A stretch of 64,000 nucleotides of DNA from Pleionea sp. CnH1-48 (GTDB taxonomy: Bacteria > Pseudomonadota > Gammaproteobacteria > Enterobacterales > Kangiellaceae), in assembly GCF_024124665.1 (NCBI RefSeq), contig NZ_JAMXSB010000017.1, positions 106,093 to 170,092 on the forward strand. The letters run 5' to 3'. Every line of letters starts with the position of its first letter. The stretch's first letter is position 1. Positions 9,563-19,547 of the stretch are shown here, one piece after another. The notes beneath the pieces were generated by a model. That model did not search any database, was not told where the DNA came from, and saw only the letters and a program-made list of their open reading frames with translations. The position numbers and the translations under genes are program-made.

Positions 9563-10804
9563 TTAATAAATACCGTGAGTCAGAGATAGCATTGACTGCG
9601 AACTGATTAAGTTATTCGACTGTTGTTGAACTGACTTATTGAGCCCTGTTTTTATTATTTTATTTGCACCCTCTTCATCATTCAAATGCTTTAAAGTATC
9701 AGCCAAAATCAGGTAGCTCTCTACTGGACCATTGAGTTCTATGCATTGCTCCAGGTAATCTTTAGCTTTGCCCCATAACTCCTCTCTATGACACAAGGTA
9801 CCTAGTGCCAAATATAACTCTGCACTTTTCTCTAACTTTTTTAATAAACTCTCAGCAAAGGCAATTTGGTTGGTTTGATCTCTGCCAATGGTTTTGCCAT
9901 ACCAGTAGACCAGTTCCGTAGAATATTGTTTTTTTAAGGTGCTGCGAAGCAGTGCTTCAGCTTCGGCCTGTGCTCCTAGCTCGATAAGAAGTCGAGCATA
10001 ACTCTCTACGGTTTTAGGTTCTTTCTTGTATTCATTTTTGAGTTGTTGCCATTTTTGTTGCAGGGCTTCGCAACCTTTCTCTGCGGTTGTAACTAATAAC
10101 TGGTGCAAACACATCGTTTGTAGCTGCAAGTATTTTTCTCGGTTAAATACTTTTAACTTTTTGATATCGGGCAAACAGTCGTAGAGTTTTTCCCAGTCTT
10201 TAAGCTCTGCATAGCAGCGTGATAATAGTTTTAATATATAAGGGTGTTTAGGAATTTGAGTTCTCAACTGAGTTAAAGTCGCTAACGCTTGCTCGTATTG
10301 TTCACTATTAAATTGCAGCTCTGCCTGAGTCACACTCACCGCAATATTCGCCTCGGGTTCAAATTTAGCGGCCTCTTTTAAATAGAGATCTCTCTGATGG
10401 GGGTTATTTTGTTCTTGAGCGGCTTTAGCTGCTAACAGTAAGTTGATGAGTTTAGTATCCGATTTTTTTATGGCTTTATTAAAATAATTTTCGGCTTTCT
10501 CCCAGTGACCTTCTGTTAGAGCAATTAGGCCATTCACTGTTTGGCTACGAGAACGTTTGCTACCACGGGTAGAGCTCCATGAGCTAAATACTTTTCGCAG
10601 GCGCAAAACTGATGACAAAAATAAAGTGCCAACGCTAATAGTAATTATGAGCAATGTTAATAGAAACAGAAAAACGCCGATTCGCATTTCATAGGTAACG
10701 TTTTCGCGAGCAATGACCATGAAGCCTTCGACTTGAATGAGCAAGGTAAGGCCAGCAGCGCCAGCGCACATCAGTAAAATAAGAATAATCCATTTCATGA
10801 TCAA
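9563..10804 (-). CDS. hemY: HemY-like inner-membrane TPR protein
   Basis: This 413-residue homologue of proteobacterial HemY sits at the end of the heme biosynthesis operon. Two membrane helices (about residues 4-26 and 42-66) are followed by a HemY_N region and tetratricopeptide repeats to the C terminus. This protein is not the HemY protoporphyrinogen oxidase of Bacillus. Its role is thought to be organisation of late heme enzymes or coupling to envelope metabolism, and its function is not settled. The start overlaps the hemX stop by 4 bases (ATGA), indicating translational coupling. The order hemC-hemD-hemX-hemY matches E. coli and Pseudomonas. Confidence 0.88.
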   Translation of the reverse strand: MIMKWIILILLMCAGAAGLTLLIQVEGFMVIARENVTYEMRIGVFLFLLTLLIITISVGTLFLSSVLRLRKVFSSWSSTRGSKRSRSQTVNGLIALTEGHWEKAENYFNKAIKKSDTKLINLLLAAKAAQEQNNPHQRDLYLKEAAKFEPEANIAVSVTQAELQFNSEQYEQALATLTQLRTQIPKHPYILKLLSRCYAELKDWEKLYDCLPDIKKLKVFNREKYLQLQTMCLHQLLVTTAEKGCEALQQKWQQLKNEYKKEPKTVESYARLLIELGAQAEAEALLRSTLKKQYSTELVYWYGKTIGRDQTNQIAFAESLLKKLEKSAELYLALGTLCHREELWGKAKDYLEQCIELNGPVESYLILADTLKHLNDEEGANKIIKTGLNKSVQQQSNNLISSQSMLSLTHGIY

Positions 10805-11991
10805 AGCTCCTCTGTGTCGACACCTGAATTAGCGTTGAGCCACTCCAGTCGACGAGCTTCTTTTTCTTGTTTGAGTTGATTCAAAGAAGAAAGATAAATG
10901 GGTTCTTGAGTATTCTCGACAGACTGCTGAGACAGAGCGGTTATCTCATCTGAAATCGCTTGAGCGCTCTCATTAAGCCGATAGAAGTCTTTTAGCAATT
11001 GCTGCATCACGACGATGCGTGAGTCAAACAGTTTCTGGTCGTGGTTCATGACGGCTGCTTGAGTTTGTAACAGAGCCAATTGTAATGTCGCTACTAAAAT
11101 GCCTTTATGTTCTTGTGGCAAGAAGTTAGGAACTTTTTGATCGTGATAGTGAGGTCGAATCCAGTCATCGCCCAGATTGCCAAGAGTTTCCATCAGCTTG
11201 TCGAACCATTCTTTACCTTCTGGGCGCTTTTGCTCAGCGAGATCCGGTAGTTTGAGTGTGTCAGGTTCCAGGTTATAGAGTTGAGAGCGTAGTGCTTCTA
11301 GCTGATTGATTAAACCTGCTGTATCGGCTTTAGGTAGTGTGAGCAAATGAGCTCGATCATTGGCAATGGATTCGCGAATGGTATTAAGGCGCAAATCGCT
11401 CATCTTGTTAATGCTGGCATCGGCTTCTTCGAGCAGAGCCAGCGAAGTTTGAACATCTTGTTCAAATAGAAGTTTTTGCTGAGCCAAAGTCAGGTAATAT
11501 TCGGCCTGTTCAAGCAACCACTCATTTTTGCCTTGATTGGTTAGCAGCCTGATTCGATCTTGGGCGATGGCTAACTGTTGTAGGGTTTGCGTTTGCTGTT
11601 GCTGAATGGCCTGTTGCTGTTGGTTAAGCGTAGTGATCTGGGTATTGCGAGCTTGTAGCTGGCTGGCAAAATCCGCAATGGTTTGTTCAGCATTATCTAA
11701 CGACTGTTGATATTTATTGGCCACAACTTGCTGAGCTTCGAGCGCTTGTTGTTGCTGATAGTAGCTCCAACCACTAAAGCCTGCGGCTGCCAAAGCGAAA
11801 AGAATGGCAACGGCTACGCCTTTATTCGACGTTTTGTTTGCTGTTGGCTGCTGGTGAATATCTTCGGGCTCTAACAGGACGGCTTCTTCCGTTTCTGTTG
11901 CCTCGGAGCTTGTTTCAACAGCTTCTTGGGGTTCGATCTGGGGGCTTTCCGTTTCGGAATTTTGAGATTGTTTTTTATTTTTACTCATCAT
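10801..11991 (-). CDS. hemX: HemX protein (uroporphyrinogen operon membrane protein)
   Basis: This 396-residue HemX-family protein has an acidic, disordered N terminus (residues 1-50, runs of Glu, Ser and Gln) and one membrane helix at about 59-75 (VAVAILFALAAAGFSGW). A Gln-rich coiled coil follows at about 80-145, then an alpha-helical periplasmic domain. The family is often annotated as uroporphyrinogen-III methyltransferase, but no methyltransferase motif is visible and that activity should not be assumed. The gene lies between hemD and hemY, 13 bases after the hemD stop. ATG codons at 11991 and 11988 are both possible starts. Confidence 0.87.
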   Translation of the reverse strand: MMSKNKKQSQNSETESPQIEPQEAVETSSEATETEEAVLLEPEDIHQQPTANKTSNKGVAVAILFALAAAGFSGWSYYQQQQALEAQQVVANKYQQSLDNAEQTIADFASQLQARNTQITTLNQQQQAIQQQQTQTLQQLAIAQDRIRLLTNQGKNEWLLEQAEYYLTLAQQKLLFEQDVQTSLALLEEADASINKMSDLRLNTIRESIANDRAHLLTLPKADTAGLINQLEALRSQLYNLEPDTLKLPDLAEQKRPEGKEWFDKLMETLGNLGDDWIRPHYHDQKVPNFLPQEHKGILVATLQLALLQTQAAVMNHDQKLFDSRIVVMQQLLKDFYRLNESAQAISDEITALSQQSVENTQEPIYLSSLNQLKQEKEARRLEWLNANSGVDTEEL

Positions 11992-12004
11992 TACATTTCC
12001 ATGA

Positions 12005-12718
12005 TCACTGACGTGACATACGCACCACGCACTGGATTAAATCTGAAGATAATGCCGAGGTGCTGACGGCATCTATATGTATGCCTTTGTCTTCGGCATA
12101 GTTTTTTAAGCGTTGGCTACTTACGATGGCTTGTGGAACGTGAGCCCATGGGATCTGACACAAAGCGTCTATGGCATCCTGGCTGGTAAGTAACCAGTGG
12201 TCATTGCTTTCAAGCGTTTGCTGATAGCTAACCAATAATTCTGGTGTGATTGGTTTGCGTTGGTACACTTCGTAACGGGTGACTTCTGCGCCCCGTTCTA
12301 ACAACTGTTGCTGCAAGAGCTGCCTGCCTCCCACACCGCACACTAATATTATACGCTTATTTTGCACATGCTGTAGTAGCTTCATAGCCAAAAGCCCTTC
12401 GCTATTTGCATGATTCGGTATAGATATGTTGTTAAGTTGCAGCGAAGTGAGTTTTGTTTGCGTTGCTGAGCCTACCGCAATCAATGTTTTGTTGTTGAGT
12501 GTTTGCCATTGTTCGGTGGATAACTGTTGATAGGCAAAGGTGGCCGCATTAGGACTGATGAAGATAAGGATATCGGCCTTATCGGTAGCCAGCGGAGGCA
12601 CTGGCTGTGGATAAATAGACAATAGAGGGACATGCACAACGGGTAGTTCGGCCGCTTGTAGCTCGGCCATTAGCTCATGTTGCTGGCCTTCAGGCCGTGT
12701 TACGATGATGCGACCCAT
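12005..12718 (-). CDS. hemD: Uroporphyrinogen-III synthase
   Basis: This enzyme closes and inverts ring D of hydroxymethylbilane to give uroporphyrinogen III. The 237 residues match the family length. Conserved features include the N-terminal ITRPEGQ segment, the FISPNAATFA motif (domain 1), ILVCGVGGRQLL in the hinge half, YEVYQRK and the LLTSQDAIDAL segment. HemD sequences diverge widely, so the call relies on these motifs together with the position 8 bases after hemC. Confidence 0.93.
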   Translation of the reverse strand: MGRIIVTRPEGQQHELMAELQAAELPVVHVPLLSIYPQPVPPLATDKADILIFISPNAATFAYQQLSTEQWQTLNNKTLIAVGSATQTKLTSLQLNNISIPNHANSEGLLAMKLLQHVQNKRIILVCGVGGRQLLQQQLLERGAEVTRYEVYQRKPITPELLVSYQQTLESNDHWLLTSQDAIDALCQIPWAHVPQAIVSSQRLKNYAEDKGIHIDAVSTSALSSDLIQCVVRMSRQ

Positions 12719-12726
12719 AGAAAGAG

Positions 12727-13659
12727 TTAAAGCAGCGCCTCGATAATTTTTCCGGCACCTTTTTCTAATAGTGCAGCTGCTACTTGTTTGCCAAGGGATT
12801 CTGCTTCATCAAGCGGCGCTTTGTGTTCGAAGGTTAACAGGCGACTGCCATCGGCTTCGCCAACCAAACCACGCAAACGTAGTGTTTTTCCATCTTCTTG
12901 CAGTTCTGCAAAGGCACCAATAGGAACCTGACAACCACCCTGCAATTCCAGGTTCATTGCACGCTCAGCCGTAACTCTGGCATGAGTGATAGCATGATTC
13001 AGAGGAGCCAGCAGTTCTTGTGTCTTAGTATCATTTACACGACACTCAATACCTACTGCGCCTTGGCCTGCTGCTGGCAGCATTTCGTCGGGAGAAATCT
13101 CTGACTTGATGCGGTAACGCATATCCAGACGCAGCAATCCAGCTGATGCCAAGATAATGGCGTCATAGATTTCTTCGTCGAGTTTTTTCAGGCGAGTGCC
13201 CACATTGCCGCGTAATGTTTTTATTTCGAGATCCGGTCGGATCGCCTTAAGTTGGCATTGTCGACGAAGGCTAGAAGTACCGATAATTGAGCCAGAAGGT
13301 ACTTGATCCAGACTTTGGTAAATATTGGATACAAAGGCATCGGTAGGGTTTTCGCGCTCACAAATAACACTGAGTCCCAGACCTTCTGGAAACTCTGCTG
13401 GCACATCTTTCATGGAATGTACGGCAATGTCTGCGTGATTTTCTAAAATGGCAGTTTCGAGCTCTTTAACAAAAAGACCTTTGCCACCAATTTTGGCAAG
13501 AGGTGAATCTAAAATTTTGTCCCCTTGAGTCACTATCGGGACCAATTCGACCATTAAATCAGGATAGAGTTGTTGCAGTCGCGACTGAACATACTCGGCT
13601 TGCCACATTGCCAAAGGACTGCGGCGCGTTGCGATTCGAATTAGAGAGGTCATAACCAT
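12727..13659 (-). CDS. hemC: Porphobilinogen deaminase (hydroxymethylbilane synthase)
   Basis: HemC polymerises four porphobilinogens into hydroxymethylbilane in tetrapyrrole synthesis. The 310-residue protein begins with [15 protein letters not shown]. It contains the catalytic HSMKDVP segment (residues 81-87) and Arg-rich GTSSLRRQ (127-134), and Cys243 in [12 protein letters not shown] carries the dipyrromethane cofactor. Two in-frame starts are close together (MVMTS, ATG at 13659 and 13653). The first gene of the hemCDXY run, it is preceded by a 177-base gap after algR that probably contains its promoter. Confidence 0.97.
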   Translation of the reverse strand: MVMTSLIRIATRRSPLAMWQAEYVQSRLQQLYPDLMVELVPIVTQGDKILDSPLAKIGGKGLFVKELETAILENHADIAVHSMKDVPAEFPEGLGLSVICERENPTDAFVSNIYQSLDQVPSGSIIGTSSLRRQCQLKAIRPDLEIKTLRGNVGTRLKKLDEEIYDAIILASAGLLRLDMRYRIKSEISPDEMLPAAGQGAVGIECRVNDTKTQELLAPLNHAITHARVTAERAMNLELQGGCQVPIGAFAELQEDGKTLRLRGLVGEADGSRLLTFEHKAPLDEAESLGKQVAAALLEKGAGKIIEALL

Positions 13660-13836
13660 CTGTTAAACTGAGAAACCTAATGGTTATCCTACCATAGAGT
13701 GATGATGATATCTTGCGGCTCGGCTCCAAATTCCTGATATAAAAATGGGCTTGCGCGGCTGCAACGGCCATGATTACTCAGGTATTGGTATGGGGAATAT
13801 GCGTTTAATTCATATATTTGATTGAGATTGATAACA

Positions 13837-14565
13837 TTAAAGAGATTTTATCAGCTTTCTTACCTCGGCAGCGTGGCGGCGACTGACCTCCAGTTGCGTG
13901 TCATCCGATTTTAACTGGATAAGCAGGTGGCCTGCGCTGTCTTTCACCAAACCACTGATGCAATGTTTGTTGACCAAGGCGTTTCTATGTATGCGAATAA
14001 AGGTTTGATCAAACTCTTGTTCCAATTGTTTTAGAGGTTCTTCAATGAGAGCTTCGCCATTGACGTGGCGCACATTGACATATTTTTGGTCGGCTTGAAA
14101 ATAAAAGATATCTTTAACCGGGATCAGATGAACTTCGCCCCTTAGCCGGGTCGAAATATGCTGTCGTTGCGGTTGCTTGGACTCTTCCATCAACTGCTGC
14201 ACTTGGGTTCGGTTCAATCGCGAAGCCTTGCTCAGGGCGCTTTCTATATCTTCTTGTTTGACGGGTTTTAGCAGGTAATCCACCGCACTGACCGAGAATG
14301 CCTGTAGCGCATAGTCATCATAAGCCGTGACAAATACAACCGCAGGTGGGGTTTCCATTTGGGTTAGATGATAGGCGGCTTCGAGTCCGTCCATACCCGG
14401 CATGCGTATATCCATAAAAACCAGTTCAACAGCATTTTTTTGGCAATAGTTGACCGCATCCAACCCATGGCTCACCTGAGCAATATCAAAATCGCCCAGT
14501 TGCAACAACATGCGCTCTAGTCGTTGTCTGGCTAGTGGCTCGTCGTCAGTGATCAAGACTTTCAT
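13837..14565 (-). CDS. algR: LytTR-family response regulator, AlgR-like
   Basis: The 242 residues comprise a receiver domain (residues 1-120; DD at 7-8, phosphoacceptor Asp52 in FMDIRMPGMDG, Lys in LLKPV) and a LytTR DNA-binding domain (about 135-240; HLIPVKDIFYFQADQKYVNVR, FIRIHRNALVNK). It overlaps the sensor-kinase gene by 20 bases, so the two are translated together. The position just upstream of hemC matches Pseudomonas, where AlgR controls alginate, twitching motility and virulence. Those targets cannot be assumed here, because no alginate or pilus genes are in the window. Confidence 0.9.
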   Translation of the reverse strand: MKVLITDDEPLARQRLERMLLQLGDFDIAQVSHGLDAVNYCQKNAVELVFMDIRMPGMDGLEAAYHLTQMETPPAVVFVTAYDDYALQAFSVSAVDYLLKPVKQEDIESALSKASRLNRTQVQQLMEESKQPQRQHISTRLRGEVHLIPVKDIFYFQADQKYVNVRHVNGEALIEEPLKQLEQEFDQTFIRIHRNALVNKHCISGLVKDSAGHLLIQLKSDDTQLEVSRRHAAEVRKLIKSL

Positions 14566-15589
14566 TCACAGGCTCCTGTGGGATAACAAGTGTCACCCTA
14601 TAGGTGTTATCTTCGTGTTCAATGCGCATTTTGGCGTCCGCTCCATAGCGAATCAATAGACGCTGTTGGATATTCTGATGAGCGGACTGATTTCCATGAG
14701 GTGGGGCATTGTCTGGTGTCGGATTGGTGACTTTTAATACAAGACTTTGCTTCTTTCGATATCCTTCCACTCGCACGGTACCGCCTTCTGGCAAACTTTG
14801 AATGCCATGATAAATGGCATTTTCGATGAGTGGTTGTAATGTAAAAGGAGGGAGTGGCCAATCTTCCAGCGAAGGATCTATTTGCCACTCCATAGAGAGC
14901 CGTTCTCCTAATCGCTGATGTTCAATGTCGGCATAGGCGCGACATAAGCTCAGCTCCTGCTTGAGTGGCGTTTGTTGCTGACTTTGCTTGAGCCCGCTGC
15001 GCATGAGTGCCGAAAGGTTTTCTAACGTTCTTTCGGCTTTATCTTGGTCAATGGCTATCAGGCTGGCAATGGTGTTTAAGGTATTAAACAGAAAATGTGG
15101 ATGTATGCGGGCTTGCAGAGAGTCAAATCGCGCATTACTTTCGGCCACAATGCCGAGCCGATATTGATGATTTAAGTAGAGATAACGCAGAACCACCGCA
15201 GAGATGAGGAGCGCAGCCACTTCATTTCGAATAATAAAGACCTGTTGCACAGGGTGGCTTAGATCCAGGCTAGGGCTATGATAAAAATACATAGCTACTA
15301 AACTGCTTATCAGCGTGCTCGTTAGCACCGTTGCTATACAGAAGAGAGACAAGGTAACGACTGAGCGGCGATTGAGCCAATCTCGTAGCAGGCATAAAAC
15401 TGCCGCCGAGCAGAGTGTATTCCAAACGATAAATAAGCTGTGTAGGCCCAGCTGAAACCAAGGGGAAATACCGTGCTGATAACCGAGAATGGTCACCAGC
15501 ACCGCCAGGATCTCTGACAAGAGAACGGTGAGAAAAACATTAGGTAATTGGCAAAAGTCGGGGATGATACCCTCGGCTTTTGTAGTCAT
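14546..15589 (-). CDS. algZ: LytS-type sensor histidine kinase, AlgZ/FimS-like
   Basis: This 347-residue inner-membrane protein has about four membrane helices in residues 15-140, with no large sensor domain. A His_kinase domain follows, whose motif RIHPHFLFNTL places the phosphoacceptor at His165. The HATPase N-box is LQPLIENAIYHGI, and a VTLVIPQE end completes the domain. It is the natural partner of the overlapping algR. It overlaps the upstream PAS/GGDEF gene by 4 bases (ATGA), making a three-gene unit. Confidence 0.88.
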   Translation of the reverse strand: MTTKAEGIIPDFCQLPNVFLTVLLSEILAVLVTILGYQHGISPWFQLGLHSLFIVWNTLCSAAVLCLLRDWLNRRSVVTLSLFCIATVLTSTLISSLVAMYFYHSPSLDLSHPVQQVFIIRNEVAALLISAVVLRYLYLNHQYRLGIVAESNARFDSLQARIHPHFLFNTLNTIASLIAIDQDKAERTLENLSALMRSGLKQSQQQTPLKQELSLCRAYADIEHQRLGERLSMEWQIDPSLEDWPLPPFTLQPLIENAIYHGIQSLPEGGTVRVEGYRKKQSLVLKVTNPTPDNAPPHGNQSAHQNIQQRLLIRYGADAKMRIEHEDNTYRVTLVIPQEPVNESLDH

Positions 15590-16404
15590 GAGGTCATACT
15601 TTCCGATTGTTGGTATTGATCTCGCAATACCTCTAATTTGGCTAATAAATCATCTCGTGCTCTTTCTAGCAGTGTTCCGCTATTGTCACCTTTTTGCCAG
15701 TGAGCTTCACCTGTAACCACTTTATAATCCAGAGCGTCGTAGGTGTGCTTGAGCCTGCTGCTGATTGCTCCATCAATTTTGTTGATCAGTGTAGCGAGGG
15801 CTTCGGGAGGGGTCTCTGGAAGTACAATTAGGAAGTCTCCTTCGTCCGAATGGCCGATCATATCTGCCCAGCGCAATTCGTCGCGCAAGGTTTCAGAGAT
15901 ATCCTGGTTGACCTCTTCTTTTGAGAATTGATCAGAGTTAAAGATAACGATACTCAATTTTAACAACGACAGTGGGTTGTTATAGCGGCGACTGCGGCTG
16001 ACTTCGTAGTCAAGAAATTGCACCCAGCTCGGACGTTTGGGCGCCTGTGGTATGGCTTTCGATGCCGTGCGAGAAAGACTGCTGCGAGCTTCTACACGGA
16101 AGTAATGGACCGTATAGTTTGGCACTGAGGGAAGCAAGGTTTCCCAGTGAGACAAAGTAACGGGATCACCGCGGCCTTTGTTAAACAATAGATAAAAACT
16201 GCCGGATTGATCGCAGGCCTCCAGAGGCAGCGATGCCCAGGGCTGCTGTGTCAGTTGTTCTGCAGACTGATTAACCCATTGGGCAAACTGCCCATTACAC
16301 CAAACGATATGGCGATTTTCGTCTAAAATAAGTAATCCTAGGCTCGAAACATTGAGCAACTCTGAGGCGAGTTGCTGATAATCAAACTCTGTATTCTTTT
16401 GCAT
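15586..16404 (-). CDS. PAS protein with a degenerate GGDEF domain
   Basis: The gene encodes 272 residues from the ATG at 16404; a TTG four codons earlier is less likely. A PAS-like domain (about residues 10-110, LGLLILDENRHIVWCNGQFAQWV) is followed by a GGDEF fold (about 130-265). In the fold, the signature GGDEF reads DEGDF within GHSDEGDFLIVLPET, so diguanylate cyclase activity is unlikely. The helix after it (PPEALATLINKIDGAI) is conserved. It may act as a c-di-GMP or GTP sensor or as a protein-interaction module. The 4-base overlap with algZ suggests it feeds into the AlgZ-AlgR pathway. Confidence 0.8.
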   Translation of the reverse strand: MQKNTEFDYQQLASELLNVSSLGLLILDENRHIVWCNGQFAQWVNQSAEQLTQQPWASLPLEACDQSGSFYLLFNKGRGDPVTLSHWETLLPSVPNYTVHYFRVEARSSLSRTASKAIPQAPKRPSWVQFLDYEVSRSRRYNNPLSLLKLSIVIFNSDQFSKEEVNQDISETLRDELRWADMIGHSDEGDFLIVLPETPPEALATLINKIDGAISSRLKHTYDALDYKVVTGEAHWQKGDNSGTLLERARDDLLAKLEVLRDQYQQSESMTS

Positions 16405-16799
16405 TGGTGACGCCAATTTGAGTATATTTTTGTTTGTTCAACGAACAGCTTTCCATCAATTTATCGTTTCACCTAAGATAGGCTCTACTTGTGAGTAGAT
16501 ATGGTACTGCTGTGAACCTCTGCGGAATGGCTCGGAACGGTTATATATCCATTGTTTTTCAAGTCGCACGGGTGTTGTTGGCTATGCACTTTCGCCCTGA
16601 TCACTTAAGGTGTTTAAACTCTGGGAGTTTGCTTGCTGGTCACCTACGTGCACTTTGAAATACTTTGGGTATACTTATTGTATCGTCATTCATCCCAAAA
16701 TCTTTACCTTTATTATACTATTAACGCAATTACCGCCAGAATGCCAGAGTATGACTATTGGCCTGGGCGAATTTATGACCAAGAGCATAATTTGAAATA
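16405..16799. other. Intergenic region upstream of cyaA and the algZR unit
   Basis: These 395 bases lie between divergent genes and should carry both promoters. A 61-codon open frame (16610-16795) ends 4 bases before cyaA but lacks a ribosome site and looks spurious. I found no TGTGA-N6-TCACA site for CRP. No RNA gene is seen. Confidence 0.55.
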
Positions 16800-19547
16800 A
16801 TGGCCAAGCCTGTTAGTCATCATGATCTTACTGAGTTGGAAATCGATAGAAAGAAATTGAAATCGGTTTTACAGCGTTTTCTTGATATCAATCAAAAGCG
16901 TCTTGAGATATTGGTGACTAATGCCGAAGAGGCAGAGCAAAACTTTATTCACCTGTTGCCTTTGTTATTTCACATTAACCATCCTACTTTACCTGGGTTT
17001 GTCCATTCTGATGCGCCTTGTGGCCTGGTGAACTATCAGCCGGATCGGATGGTTGTGCAGCTCGCCAAAAAGTATGCCCGTAGTCTTGAGTACAAACCCA
17101 GAGCGCTGCGCCAGTTCGACATCATCGGTATTTATCTGATGGGCAGTGCGGGTTCCGTGGCCTATACCGGTCAAAGTGATCTGGATGTGTGGGTGTGCAT
17201 TCGCGAAGATTTGCAAGAGTCAGATATTAACCAACTTGAGCGTAAGCGCGATCTGATCCAACTCTGGGCTAAAAGTTTAGGGATTGATGTCTCTTTGTAT
17301 CTGGTCACCGCTGAGAACTTTTTGGATAAACAAGATGCCCAAGAAGACAGTGAGCAGCCTTGCCTGTTACTCGATGAGTTTTATCGGACGCTGATCTATA
17401 TCGAAGGCAAGTATCCTTTGTGGTGGGTGATACCGGAAGAATGGAACTCCCACTACGACCTTTACAAGAAAAAGCTCTTTGAGAATAAATACCTGTCAGA
17501 AAATGATTGGGTCGATTTTGGAACGGTAGAAAAAATACCCGATACCGAATTTATTCGTAGCTCTATTTGGTACATCAACAAAGCTCTGGCATCCCCTTAT
17601 AAAACCGCATTAAAGCTGGTTTTGATGGAATCCTATGCGGCGCAATACCCCAATGTAAAACCGCTCAGCCTGGAATATAAATCCTTTGTTTATAATTTGG
17701 TGAGCAATGCCACCGTATTTGATTCGTATCTTTTGATGCACCGAAAAGTAGAAGAATACCTGGTGTTAACCAATCAGCTTGATCGCCTAGAATTTGTTCG
17801 TCGCTGTTTGTATCACAAAATCAAAGTTCGCCTTACCAAGTTTCAACGCAAGCGCTCATTGAGTGTCCAGATAGTTAAAGATTTAGTTAATGAATGGCAA
17901 TGGAGTGAAGAGAAGCTTCAACAGTTTGATCGCCGTCAGCATTGGTCGATAGAAGAGATCAGTGACGAAAAGCGGTTGTATGTGAAACAGTTGGTTTCTT
18001 CTTTCCGCCAAATTTTGGAGTACAGCAAAAAACATCCCGATCTGTATCATGCCAATCGAGCCAATCTAATGCGTCTAAGCCGCAAACTCAGTGCTCGATT
18101 GGAGCAGGTTTCAGGAAAAATCGAGTGGATGAATATGAACTTTGTGCGCTACATCGAAGAGCGTCATCTCACATTGATCCGACAGAAAAAGGCAAAAGAC
18201 ATCGAACTTTGGTCGCTTTTTGATCATCCTTTGAGTCAGTCAGAGATGAGTTCTGCTGAACCCGTCTACCAGTGCCACTCTTTAATCGAGTTGTTACTTT
18301 GGTCAAAGATTAATGGATTGTTAAACGAACGCACAGCCATTCAATTTAGGGACTCCATGCAGGTATTGAGCTACGGTGAGCTAGAACGGATTATTCGACA
18401 CAACTTTCAACATTCCTTTTCGTTTGAAGTGGTTGACGATGAGGTTTATGAGCATTCCCCCGAAATTAGCCAAATAACGGTGTTTGTTAATCTTGCTCAT
18501 GACCATCTGGCAGAAATGGCGCGCCAGGGGATCCATATTATTACGGATAAAACCGATCCGCTGAGTTATGGCAATGAGGGGATCAATTTAATCGAAACTC
18601 TGGATTTGGTGTATACCAATAGCTGGGGCGAGTTGTTTGTTGTACATTTTAGCGGCCACAATGCTTTACCTAATTGTGCTATCGCTCTGTTGGAACTCTA
18701 TCAGCGCCAGAAGCTGAAGCCGGAATTTCGTTACTATTGCTTTTCATCCATGCGTGGAGAGGCGATGGTTAGTCGTATAAAAAATCTACTTCATGCGGTT
18801 TTAGGTCGATACCAGCAACCTCATCCTTGCCAACTCTATTATGTCTTTGGGCTGGGAGGAGAATATTGCATGCTACAGGAAAGCGAAGAGGCTTATGCTT
18901 ATTCTATCGCTGAAAATCGCCATCTGCTGGCTCAGCAACTTATCAGTCAGCGCGATCGACAACAGCAAATTGTTTTTGATCCTCAGTGTTTTGCCGATAA
19001 GGTCGTCAATACGGCGCTAGAACGAAGCAAGCCCGATCAACAAAAATTGCTCTTTAGAGTACAAGATAGTCGCACACTATCACTGTGTTTTGTCGATGAG
19101 TTGGGAGGCGTTGTGTACTGGAGTGTTCCGGCGACTTCCTCTGATGCTTATTTGCAGCAAATGCAGCGTTTTATTTTGTACACCAATACGCTGTGCCATA
19201 TTACAAGTTCTACTCTATCCCTTGAGCAGTTAGTTGATGATAAGGTAACAGAGCACTCTGTTGAATCAGAGGAGTTACCCCCCTGTGCGGTAACGGTCGC
19301 GATCCATCCTTCTGCCAGCGGACGCCAGTTGATATTGACGGCTAAAGGAGAGCGAGCCGAGTTTGAAGAACGAGATCCTAAGCTTGCCTTTAAAGTGAGC
19401 AGCTGGCTGGAGCGATGTTGGGGCCATGGCGTCGAAGCAGCCTATCTGCATGCTGTTGAGTTTCCGGCTATTGATAATGAGCACTTAACCTGTTCTCAGG
19501 TCGTGTTAGAAAAAGTTCGAATTGAGAAACAGCTGGGGCTGATATAG
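16800..19547 (+). CDS. cyaA: Class I adenylate cyclase
   Basis: CyaA makes cAMP from ATP for CRP-dependent control. The 915 residues are slightly longer than E. coli CyaA (848). The N-terminal catalytic nucleotidyltransferase domain has the GSAGSV motif (115-120) and the metal-binding pair Asp127 and Asp129 in QSDLDVWVC. The C-terminal half, the regulatory region in enterobacteria, is complete and ends at 19547. The ATG at 16800 has only a weak ribosome site. Poor initiation is also known for E. coli cyaA (a UUG start), which limits expression. The gene starts a run in E. coli order: cyaA, lptM, dapF, DUF484, xerC, yigB. Confidence 0.95.
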   Translation: MAKPVSHHDLTELEIDRKKLKSVLQRFLDINQKRLEILVTNAEEAEQNFIHLLPLLFHINHPTLPGFVHSDAPCGLVNYQPDRMVVQLAKKYARSLEYKPRALRQFDIIGIYLMGSAGSVAYTGQSDLDVWVCIREDLQESDINQLERKRDLIQLWAKSLGIDVSLYLVTAENFLDKQDAQEDSEQPCLLLDEFYRTLIYIEGKYPLWWVIPEEWNSHYDLYKKKLFENKYLSENDWVDFGTVEKIPDTEFIRSSIWYINKALASPYKTALKLVLMESYAAQYPNVKPLSLEYKSFVYNLVSNATVFDSYLLMHRKVEEYLVLTNQLDRLEFVRRCLYHKIKVRLTKFQRKRSLSVQIVKDLVNEWQWSEEKLQQFDRRQHWSIEEISDEKRLYVKQLVSSFRQILEYSKKHPDLYHANRANLMRLSRKLSARLEQVSGKIEWMNMNFVRYIEERHLTLIRQKKAKDIELWSLFDHPLSQSEMSSAEPVYQCHSLIELLLWSKINGLLNERTAIQFRDSMQVLSYGELERIIRHNFQHSFSFEVVDDEVYEHSPEISQITVFVNLAHDHLAEMARQGIHIITDKTDPLSYGNEGINLIETLDLVYTNSWGELFVVHFSGHNALPNCAIALLELYQRQKLKPEFRYYCFSSMRGEAMVSRIKNLLHAVLGRYQQPHPCQLYYVFGLGGEYCMLQESEEAYAYSIAENRHLLAQQLISQRDRQQQIVFDPQCFADKVVNTALERSKPDQQKLLFRVQDSRTLSLCFVDELGGVVYWSVPATSSDAYLQQMQRFILYTNTLCHITSSTLSLEQLVDDKVTEHSVESEELPPCAVTVAIHPSASGRQLILTAKGERAEFEERDPKLAFKVSSWLERCWGHGVEAAYLHAVEFPAIDNEHLTCSQVVLEKVRIEKQLGLI

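Noticed and set aside
16610..16795. 61-codon plus-strand frame ending 4 bases before cyaA
   Set aside because: No ribosome site, no recognisable domain, and a composition like non-coding DNA. A leader-peptide role would need experimental support.
16405..16799. CRP site upstream of cyaA
   Set aside because: Only half-site fragments (TGTGA) are present, without a correctly spaced TCACA.
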